Of a stretch of 8,697 nucleotides of DNA, positions 1-5,019 are shown one piece after another (the first letter of the stretch is position 1; each line of letters begins with the position of its first letter). Origin of the DNA: Rhodothermales bacterium (GTDB lineage: Bacteria; Bacteroidota; Rhodothermia; Rhodothermales; UBA10348); contig JABDJZ010000244.1 of assembly GCA_013003255.1 (NCBI GenBank), positions 1-8,697 on the forward strand. Direction: 5' to 3'. The notes beneath the pieces were generated by a model. The model searched no databases. It had not been told where the DNA came from and saw only the letters and a list, made by a program, of their open reading frames with translations. The translations under genes and the position numbers were made by a program.

Positions 1-2
1 TC

Positions 3-575
3 CTGAATGAGGTGACCGAGACTCCGAACCGCAAGGCCATCATTGCGGAGGTGGAAGGCGGACGACTCACCAGCCTTTCCACCCGCAGCCTGAACCAGCC
101 GCTGGGTCCTCACATTCAGGTGGTCCATAGCCTCGGGCCTCTGGTGCAGGAAGAGAGCTTCGCGTTACTCATGGCGGTGGATGGATCCGACCAGGTCAGG
201 AAGAACCGGATCAACGCGCTTGGCTTCCACGACCAGATCCCGGCCGCGGCTCGCGAGATCGAATCCGCCCTTGGTGCCGACAGTTCGGAGGAAGTCCGGA
301 AGTCGGCCGCCTACGCACTGGCACGCCATCAGAGCGTCGAAGCGCTGAACCGCCTCACCCGGACTGCGCTGCGGGATGCATCCGTGGCGGTGGCTCGCGC
401 TGCGGCCTATGCCATTGGGACGATTGAAGCCGAGGCCTCCGTGGAAGCACTCAGGGGCGTGCTGGACGGTTCGGATCGGCGAGAGGTCCGCAAGGCGTCT
501 GCCCATGCCCTTGGCAACCTGGGTCTCGAAAGCGCCCGGGCACTCCTCATTCATCTCATTCGGACGGAACAGTGA
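3..575 (+). CDS. HEAT-repeat protein, probably 5'-truncated by the window edge
   Basis: The reading frame is open to the left edge, so I treat this as the C-terminal part of a longer gene. A GTG at 12 could also be the start, because another frame has a TGA at 8-10 that might end an upstream gene. From about residue 55 of the GTG-started protein onward, the sequence is a run of about 35-residue helical repeats of HEAT/PBS-lyase type, with the recurrent pattern VRK-(S/A)-A-x-ALG/ALA (for example around residues 95-105, 127-137 and 159-168). HEAT arrays are protein-binding scaffolds and no catalytic motif is visible. No signal peptide is seen in the visible part. Its TGA shares bases with the GTG start of the next HEAT-repeat gene (GTGA, 572-575), so the two are probably translated together. 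The partner and function are unknown; HEAT arrays of this sort sometimes follow an anti-sigma domain, but nothing here shows one. Confidence 0.8.
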   Translation: MNEVTETPNRKAIIAEVEGGRLTSLSTRSLNQPLGPHIQVVHSLGPLVQEESFALLMAVDGSDQVRKNRINALGFHDQIPAAAREIESALGADSSEEVRKSAAYALARHQSVEALNRLTRTALRDASVAVARAAAYAIGTIEAEASVEALRGVLDGSDRREVRKASAHALGNLGLESARALLIHLIRTEQ

Positions 576-1483
576 AGCGCCTCTTGGCCTGTGTGGTCTT
601 TACATGTGTGGGTAGCGTGGCCAGCCTGGGCCAGGTCCGACACGCCGACGGCACGCCGCTCACCGACATGGTGTCACAGGCCGTGAGCATGGCCTCTGAG
701 CTTGAGGCTACGCGGATTTGGGCAGGGTACGGGCTTACCAGGACCATGCCCTCCAACACCCACTTCGGATGGCATGGGCATGATGGCGCCACCCTTGGGT
801 CCTTGCTCCGGCCGCAGGGTAGTGACGCGGAGCAGGGTGGTGACGCGGAGTTTGCCATCCGGGACGCCGCGAGACGTGCGCTTTCGGACGCGCAAAACGT
901 CGGAACGTTGGTCACCAAGGAGTTCGGCGTGCTCTTCAGAATCGATGTGGGAGAGACGGGCCCGGAGGCCATTGATGAAGTGCGGCTCGTGACTTTTGAC
1001 GCTACTCCCGGTCTAGACGGACTGCCGCTGCTCTGGCTGGGGTCGCGGTCGCAGGATGCAAGCCTGGACTTCCTCCTGGGCCTCGACTCCACAACGCACG
1101 GGACGGTTCGGGAAGACCTGGTCGGTGCGATTGGTTCGCACGACGCGCCAGCCGGAGTCATCCCTTTCCTGGCCCGGCTTGTTGAGTCGGATCCGGAAGA
1201 AGACGTCCGGGAAACGGCAGGTCAGTGGTTGGCCGCACGGGTGGCCGACGCCATGGGCCTCCAACGTCCTGGACGGCGCACTGACGCTGAGGAGATTCGT
1301 CGCTCGGCGCTGTATGCTCTGACAAACTCCGACACGGCAGACGCGACGGGCCTTCTCCTGCGCGTTCTGGAAACCTCTGACGATTCCTCACTGAAGCGTG
1401 CGGCACTGATGCAGCTGGCCCACGTGGATGACGGTGGGGGATTGCCCGCGCTGGTACAGTTGGCGCGGGAATACGGTCGCTAG
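572..1483 (+). CDS. Secreted HEAT-repeat protein, coupled to the preceding gene
   Basis: This 303-residue protein starts at a GTG that overlaps the upstream stop codon by 4 bases. Residues 1-20 look like a Sec signal peptide: K2-R3, then a hydrophobic stretch, then VASLG before Q21. There is no convincing lipobox, since FTC at 10-12 is a poor match. Residues about 22-160 are not recognisable and include the tandem hexapeptides QGSDAE/QGGDAE (82-93). Residues about 162-303 form HEAT-like helical repeats (VRE at 178-180, DVRETAGQWLA at 211-221, EIRRSALYAL at 241-250, LKRAALMQLA at 274-283). The segment around 162-220 can be aligned by eye with the repeat region of the preceding protein, which suggests tandem paralogy. 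I infer a periplasmic scaffold or adaptor role. No enzyme motif is visible and the function is unknown. Confidence 0.82.
   Translation: MKRLLACVVFTCVGSVASLGQVRHADGTPLTDMVSQAVSMASELEATRIWAGYGLTRTMPSNTHFGWHGHDGATLGSLLRPQGSDAEQGGDAEFAIRDAARRALSDAQNVGTLVTKEFGVLFRIDVGETGPEAIDEVRLVTFDATPGLDGLPLLWLGSRSQDASLDFLLGLDSTTHGTVREDLVGAIGSHDAPAGVIPFLARLVESDPEEDVRETAGQWLAARVADAMGLQRPGRRTDAEEIRRSALYALTNSDTADATGLLLRVLETSDDSSLKRAALMQLAHVDDGGGLPALVQLAREYGR
815..850 (+). repeat. 18-bp in-frame tandem duplication in the secreted HEAT gene
   Basis: Two adjacent 18-base units (815-832 and 833-850) are identical except for A821 versus G839. They encode QGSDAE followed by QGGDAE, in a region upstream of the HEAT repeats that is probably a loop. 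The near identity suggests a fairly recent slippage duplication that preserved the frame. Confidence 0.9.
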
Positions 1484-1486
1484 AGC

Positions 1487-1509
1487 ACCCGGTAGAGTTC
1501 AGCCCGGGT
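1487..1509. terminator. Weak hairpin between convergent genes, possible bidirectional terminator
   Basis: ACCCGG at 1487-1492 pairs with CCGGGT at 1504-1509 across an 11-base loop. It lies where the secreted HEAT gene (stop 1481-1483) meets the convergent CBS gene (stop 1499-1501). On the plus strand only a short TTT follows, so termination strength is doubtful. The right arm is inside the C-terminal codons of the CBS gene. Confidence 0.25.
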
Positions 1510-1942
1510 AGTTTCCGGAAATCAGCCCCTCCAGGTGCGCCGCGCGCGCCTGTGTCTCGGCCAGCAGCGCTTTGACGATGTCTCCAATGGATAGAATGCC
1601 GATCAGGCGGTCACCCGCGGTGACGGGAAGGTGCCGAATGCGGTGCTGCGTCATCAGGGCCATGCAGTCCTGAACGGATGCCCCGGATTCCACCGTGATC
1701 AGGTCCGAGGACATGGCTTCTCCCGTCAGGGTGGTGCGCGAAGTGCGGCCCTGCAAGACGATGCGGCGCAGGTAGTCGCGCTCCGTGAAGATCCCGACGG
1801 TCTTGCTGTTGGAGGTCACGATGATCGAGCCGATCGCACGCGCTTCCATGATCTCGATCGCCTCGTAGACCGTTGAGTTCTCATCAATCGTGAGTACATC
1901 GTTGCCCTTCTTGCGGAGCAGATCTTCGACGGTTAGAGACAT
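1499..1942 (-). CDS. Two-CBS-domain protein
   Basis: This 147-residue protein consists almost entirely of a pair of CBS domains, which normally form a Bateman module that binds adenine nucleotides or other small ligands. CBS1 spans about residues 7-64 and ends in the typical GIFTERDYLRR (50-60). CBS2 spans about 74-130 and contains RIRHLPV (101-107) and LIGILSIGDIVK (113-124). I chose the ATG at 1942 because MSLTVEDLL is the normal beginning of such stand-alone proteins. The frame also stays open to a TTG at 1987, but the extra 15 residues look like leader sequence. No effector domain is attached, so it is probably a cytoplasmic sensor or regulator of an unidentified partner. It is divergent from the thioredoxin-like gene and convergent with the secreted HEAT gene. 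Family assignment is secure and the specific role is unknown. Confidence 0.92.
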   Translation of the reverse strand: MSLTVEDLLRKKGNDVLTIDENSTVYEAIEIMEARAIGSIIVTSNSKTVGIFTERDYLRRIVLQGRTSRTTLTGEAMSSDLITVESGASVQDCMALMTQHRIRHLPVTAGDRLIGILSIGDIVKALLAETQARAAHLEGLISGNYPG

Positions 1943-2082
1943 AGCGGTTGCGTTGCGTGAAGCATCAATGAAAGCATTCAGCAGCAAAATGCAAACTGTG
2001 TCTGGAATCGAACTATATAGTCGTTGTCACGAATAACGGGTGGCTGTCGTATTTCCGGCGCCGATTCCCACTAGCAGTCGAC
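1943..2082. promoter_or_regulatory. Divergent intergenic region with AT-rich palindrome
   Basis: These 140 bases separate the starts of the CBS gene and the thioredoxin-like gene and must carry both promoters. A perfect 10-bp palindrome, ACTATATAGT (2012-2021), lies near the middle, 69 bases from one start codon and 61 from the other. Being self-complementary, it could supply a -10-like TATA element in either direction or be an operator. TTGTCA (2024-2029) is a reasonable -35 for the rightward gene, but no well-spaced -10 stands out, so I do not fix exact promoters. Confidence 0.4.
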
Positions 2083-2715
2083 ATGATTACAGAAGCACCT
2101 GTCAAACCAGCCTCCGAAGAGGAAGCCCTGCGGAGAACCCGCTCCGGTCTGGATACGCAGGAGCTGCTGGCGGCCTGGAAGCTCGAGAAGGATTTGCCGG
2201 TGGCGGGTCTGAATCGCGAAGAGCGGCTCTATCGGCACTACACGCGGTACAACTGGGAGCGTTTTACACGCGTCACGGCGCTATACACACCGACATCCGC
2301 GCTTGTGGAGGCCGTCAGGGGGATCGAAGGGCCGATGACCTGGCTCTTCCTGACCGAGAACTGGTGCGCTGACGCAGCATACAGCCTGCCTGTGGTGCTG
2401 GCGGCCGCGGAAGCACACGGAGACACCACGGTTCGGTATCTGTTGCGAGACGCCAATCTGGACGTCATGGAACGCTATTTGACAGGCTCGGCCCGTTCAA
2501 TTCCCATTCTCGCCGCTTTTGACCACGAAGGGAATGAGGTCCTGAGATGGGGCCCGAAGCCGCGGGCGCTGGCACATCACCGCGCAACACTGGTGGCCTC
2601 TGGGGCGGATGGACGGGCCGTATCGGCCGGCACCATCGCCTGGTATGATGACGATGGGTGGCTCGAGGTAGAGAAGGAATTGACAGTCGCGCTCGGCGAG
2701 CTCGCAAAGGATTGA
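2083..2715 (+). CDS. Thioredoxin-like protein with a single-cysteine WCAD motif
   Basis: This 210-residue protein starts at ATG 2083. The N-terminal 85 residues are helical and charged. Then comes a thioredoxin-like fold with TENWCADAAYSLPVV (91-105), a central strand and helix containing RDANLDVMERYL (122-133), and the cis-proline region RSIPILAAFD (138-147; P141). The order W-C-x-D, then NLDxMxxYL, then SIP, then a WGPKP segment (156-160), matches the Thioredoxin_9 family (PF14595) as I know it. C95 is the only cysteine in the protein, so a classical CxxC dithiol reaction is not possible. Any redox role would have to be monothiol, for example glutathionylation- or bacillithiol-like, or partner-dependent. 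No signal peptide is seen, so it is likely cytoplasmic. No strong Shine-Dalgarno sequence precedes the start. A small hairpin follows the stop. Confidence 0.85.
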   Translation: MITEAPVKPASEEEALRRTRSGLDTQELLAAWKLEKDLPVAGLNREERLYRHYTRYNWERFTRVTALYTPTSALVEAVRGIEGPMTWLFLTENWCADAAYSLPVVLAAAEAHGDTTVRYLLRDANLDVMERYLTGSARSIPILAAFDHEGNEVLRWGPKPRALAHHRATLVASGADGRAVSAGTIAWYDDDGWLEVEKELTVALGELAKD

Positions 2716-2729
2716 ACCAGCGGATTCAC

Positions 2730-2758
2730 AGGTGCATCACGCCCTAGGCACCTATTTT
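2730..2758 (+). terminator. Candidate Rho-independent terminator after the thioredoxin-like gene
   Basis: AGGTGC (2730-2735) pairs perfectly with GCACCT (2748-2753) around a 12-base loop and is followed by ATTTT. It starts 14 bases after the thioredoxin-like stop codon and ends before the TerB-like start. The stem is short and the loop long, so this is only a modest terminator candidate. Confidence 0.35.
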
Positions 2759-2786
2759 GGCCCATTCACAGGATTTCGGCAGAGAG

Positions 2787-3590
2787 ATGCAGGCACCAGA
2801 CCACGATTCATCCCATCAGAACGCGCAGGACCTGGCGCTCATCTTCATCGCGCTGGCCTATGGTGCCGATGCAGAACTGACAGATAAGGAGGTCGAATCG
2901 CTGACCGATGCCTTGGCACGCTGGCGTCCCGATGATGAGCCGGAGGAAATCCGTGAGGTTGTGGTAGCCGCATGGGCGGTTTTTGACGATGACGAGTCGG
3001 GCAGTCATATCGTGAACGCCATCGATAACCTCGGCGAACGCCTGAGTACAGAATCCAAGCAGCGTGCCCTGGAGGACGTCATGCTTATCGCGGAGTCCGA
3101 TGGGCTGTTGTTGAGCTCTGAGCGCACGCTGATTTCAGCGATTGCCGCTTCTTGGGATATGCGTGGCGCAGAGGCTGATCTGATCTCCAACACAACGGCT
3201 ACGGTCGACGACCGGCCGGTGTGGACCTTGCTCCACGATATTGCCTTGCTTGCCATTGCCATCGCGCACGGGTCCGAAGGCGGAATCGACCGGAATGAGA
3301 TCGCCCTCATGATCGAGAGACTCGGCGGATGGAGGTCTGACCTTGATCCTGAGGATCTGCAAGGCGTCATCCGCACGTCTCTGGAAGTGTTCTCTGAGGT
3401 GGATCTTGTCGAAGTACTGCAGCAATGCGCCGTGAGCGTCCGCGAACGCCTGCCGCACGCGCTGCGCCTGATCGTACTCGACGATCTCATCGCCGTAGCC
3501 GAGGCGGACGGCACCATGAACGACTACGAGGCCGATATGGTGGGCTCGCTTGCGCAGGCCTGGCAGTTGGGCATTCGGGTTCAGGCCTGA
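2787..3590 (+). CDS. Tandemly duplicated TerB-like protein
   Basis: This protein has 267 residues from the ATG at 2787. The frame stays open to a TTG at 2757, which would add 10 residues and has no better ribosome site. It is built of two copies of a helical unit of roughly 115 residues. Copy 1 (about 14-127) begins QDLALIFIALAYG and ends with MLIAESDGLLLSSERTLISA. Copy 2 (about 149-263) begins HDIALLAIAIAHG and ends with LIAVAEADGTMNDYEADMVGS. The A-E-x-D-G...E pattern near the end of each copy resembles the acidic TerB/DjlA-N-like family, in which the acidic residues are thought to bind metal. No signal peptide or membrane segment is visible, so it is probably cytosolic. No other ter genes (TerC, TerD, TerZ) are adjacent, so a tellurite-resistance label would not be justified. 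It appears monocistronic, and its role is unknown. Confidence 0.75.
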   Translation: MQAPDHDSSHQNAQDLALIFIALAYGADAELTDKEVESLTDALARWRPDDEPEEIREVVVAAWAVFDDDESGSHIVNAIDNLGERLSTESKQRALEDVMLIAESDGLLLSSERTLISAIAASWDMRGAEADLISNTTATVDDRPVWTLLHDIALLAIAIAHGSEGGIDRNEIALMIERLGGWRSDLDPEDLQGVIRTSLEVFSEVDLVEVLQQCAVSVRERLPHALRLIVLDDLIAVAEADGTMNDYEADMVGSLAQAWQLGIRVQA

Positions 3591-3657
3591 GGGTTTGCGT
3601 CCGCGCTTGGCCCGCAGGCGCAGCATCTGATCTTTCTCAGCCCCTTTCGTGCACTCA

Positions 3658-3692
3658 TTGATTATGAAACATAATTAGCCTTATGTTGCATT
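3658..3692 (+). promoter_or_regulatory. Candidate promoter of the recombinase gene, overlapping the dif-like site
   Basis: The 102-base gap before the recombinase turns sharply AT-rich here. TTGATT (3658-3663) could be a -35 element, or the TTG of a Bacteroidota-type -33 box. TATGTTG (3682-3688) partly resembles the Bacteroidota -7 box TAnnTTTG. With this spacing, transcription would start at or next to the ATG at 3693, giving a leaderless or nearly leaderless message, which fits the absence of a Shine-Dalgarno sequence. The element coincides with the arms of the dif-like repeat, so the motifs may simply be recombinase-binding bases. Confidence 0.3.
3664..3691 (+). other. dif: dif-like Xer recombination site (11-6-11 inverted repeat)
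   Basis: Left arm ATGAAACATAA (3664-3674), centre TTAGCC (3675-3680), right arm TTATGTTGCAT (3681-3691). The arms are inverted repeats at 10 of 11 positions, and the inner seven pairs are perfect. Known bacterial dif sites have two 11-bp XerC/XerD arms flanking a 6-bp centre, with inner ends CATAA and TTATG. The right arm agrees with the E. coli dif XerD arm TTATGTTAAAT at 9 of 11 positions and the left arm ends in the same CATAA. The centre (TTAGCC) is more GC-rich than the usual TGTATA. The site stops one base before the ATG of a tyrosine recombinase. I infer it is the cis site of that enzyme. Whether it is the chromosomal dif, a mobile-element dif-type att site, or an operator is not settled by this window. 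Confidence 0.75.
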
Positions 3693-4622
3693 ATGGACGT
3701 AGAGCATACATCGAACAAGCTGGTCCCGCAGAGACAGAATGCGCCGGCTCTGGCACGCAGTGCGGGCTCTGATGAGGATCTGATAGGACTCTGGATCCGT
3801 GGGAAGAGCGCAAACACGGCTGAGGCCTACCGCCGGGATGTATCCCAATTCATGCGGTTCTTCAGCGGAAGCCTTCACTACGTTCGCCTGGAAGACCTCT
3901 GGGAGTGGCATGACGAGCTACGTGACGAAGGTCGGTCAGTGGCCACAATCGCTCGCAAGCTGGCGGCCCTGAAGAGTCTGTTCACATTCGGACACAAGAT
4001 TGGGGTCCTCCCCGTCAACGTGGGCGGCGCACTGGCCTTGCCCAAGATTCCCAGCCAGCTCTCCCAGCGCATTCTCACGGAGTCAGAGACTCAGCTGCTT
4101 CTCCATGACGAGAAGTCCGTCCGAAATACCGTGCTGCTGCAACTCTTCTACGCCTCAGGGGCACGGGTCTCAGAATTGGTAGGCATTTCCTGGGAGTCCG
4201 TGAGAGCGCGCAGATCACCCAAAGGCGCGGCAAAGGGGCAGATCACGCTTCTGGGGAAAGGCTCCAAGACCCGATCAGTGCTACTCACAACGGGTGTCTG
4301 GACACAACTCCAGGCGCTTCGCGCTTCTGAATTGGCTGATGGACACGGACAAGCCGATGACCCGCTGTTTCGGTCTGCGAAAGGCGGTCCGCTGTCCCGT
4401 CAGCAGATGTGGCGCATTGTCCGCAGTGCTGCCCGCCGCGCAGGACTCCCGCAGAAGGTATCGCCACACTGGCTTCGGCACGCCCACGCCTCGCACGCCC
4501 TGGATCGCGGTGCGCCTGTCCACCTTGTCAAGGAGACGCTTGGTCACGAGTCGCTTGCCACAACCAGTAAGTACGCGCACGCACGCCCGGATGACTCATC
4601 CTCCAACTATCTGGACATCTGA
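3693..4622 (+). CDS. Xer-type tyrosine site-specific recombinase
   Basis: This 309-residue enzyme belongs to the phage-integrase/Xer family, which cuts and rejoins DNA through a 3'-phosphotyrosine. The N-terminal SAM-like core-binding domain covers about residues 25-112 (SANTAEAYRRDVSQFMRFF at 39-57). The catalytic domain covers about 123-305, with the complete set of active residues: R158 (SGARVSEL), K189 (LLGKGSKTR), H259 and R262 (HWLRH), H285 (LGHES) and nucleophile Y294 (TSKYAH). The length is normal for Xer proteins. An in-frame TAA lies at 3672-3674, so the ATG at 3693 is the first possible ATG. The HWLRHAHASHALDRGA version of box II differs from canonical XerD (H-x-x-R-H-S-F-A-T-H) and resembles stand-alone or plasmid-type recombinases, so I withhold xerC or xerD. 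A dif-like site abuts the start codon. The rhodanese gene follows after 11 bases. Confidence 0.93.
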   Translation: MDVEHTSNKLVPQRQNAPALARSAGSDEDLIGLWIRGKSANTAEAYRRDVSQFMRFFSGSLHYVRLEDLWEWHDELRDEGRSVATIARKLAALKSLFTFGHKIGVLPVNVGGALALPKIPSQLSQRILTESETQLLLHDEKSVRNTVLLQLFYASGARVSELVGISWESVRARRSPKGAAKGQITLLGKGSKTRSVLLTTGVWTQLQALRASELADGHGQADDPLFRSAKGGPLSRQQMWRIVRSAARRAGLPQKVSPHWLRHAHASHALDRGAPVHLVKETLGHESLATTSKYAHARPDDSSSNYLDI

Positions 4623-4633
4623 CGAAAGGCCCG

Positions 4634-5017
4634 ATGGTTTCAGATACGGCGTCTGAACGCGCGTATCTTCAGATAGCAATTCCACCCCCGATGGCCGTCC
4701 CCGAAATCACTGTCTCTGAACTCGCGGCCCGGATCTCCGAGGACGACGACTTCCTGCTGCTTGATGTCAGGCCCGGATTCGAGCGTGATTTCTCGAACAT
4801 CGGCGGGGCCCATATGCAGATGTCCGAAATTCCAGCTCGCCTTGCGGAGTTGGAAGAGTACCTGGATCAGGACATCGTGGTCTATTGCCGATCTGGACAG
4901 CGCTCCTTCCAGGTGGTCCATTTCCTTCGCTCGCGTGGATTCTCAGGGGCCGTCAATCTCAAGGGTGGGATTCTGGCCTGGAGTCGCGAGATTGATCCGG
5001 ACATCCCGCAATACTGA
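4634..5017 (+). CDS. Single-domain rhodanese-like sulfurtransferase
   Basis: This is a 127-residue protein from the ATG at 4634, which is preceded by GAAAGG (4624-4629) at 4-base spacing. An in-frame ATG at 4691 would give 108 residues, the usual size of such proteins (MAVPEITVSEL), but has no ribosome-binding sequence; the choice is uncertain. The rhodanese domain runs from about residue 25 to the end: LLLDVRPGFERDFSNIGGAHM (41-61), the active-site loop YCRSGQRS (84-91) with persulfide-forming C85, and the closing NLKGGILAWSREID (108-121). It would transfer sulfane sulfur to an acceptor such as cyanide, a thiol, or a thiolation pathway. It is probably cytoplasmic, as no signal peptide is apparent. 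It sits between the recombinase and miaA, only 2 bases from the latter. A link to tRNA sulfur modification is attractive because MiaA products can be thiomethylated, but that is inference. Confidence 0.88.
   Translation: MVSDTASERAYLQIAIPPPMAVPEITVSELAARISEDDDFLLLDVRPGFERDFSNIGGAHMQMSEIPARLAELEEYLDQDIVVYCRSGQRSFQVVHFLRSRGFSGAVNLKGGILAWSREIDPDIPQY
4642..4668. repeat. 7-bp inverted repeat inside a TTCAGATA direct repeat
   Basis: AGATACG (4642-4648) is the exact reverse complement of CGTATCT (4662-4668), with a 13-base loop. The octamer TTCAGATA occurs at 4639-4646 and again at 4668-4675. If the rhodanese starts at 4691, this structure lies in its leader and could act on translation. If it starts at 4634, the structure is in the first codons. 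No T-run follows, so it is not a normal terminator. Confidence 0.4.
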
Positions 5018-5019
5018 GC

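Noticed and set aside
572..634. Lipoprotein signal in the secreted HEAT protein
   Set aside because: The residues before C12 (VVFT) do not fit a lipobox, and the hydrophobic stretch with VASLG before Q21 fits signal peptidase I better.
2787..3590. Tellurite-resistance gene
   Set aside because: Only a TerB-like fold is suggested; there is no TerC/TerD/TerZ neighbour and the fold occurs in many unrelated contexts.
3005..3626. Two overlapping minus-strand frames of 163-170 codons opposite the TerB-like gene
   Set aside because: Both are low-complexity antisense translations; the plus-strand frame shows a clear internal protein duplication and is the real gene.
3693..4622. Integrase of a prophage or integrative element
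   Set aside because: No phage, transfer or cargo genes, no tRNA att target and no second att copy are in the window; neighbours are housekeeping-type genes, so a Xer/dif reading is preferred, though a dif-using mobile element is not excluded.
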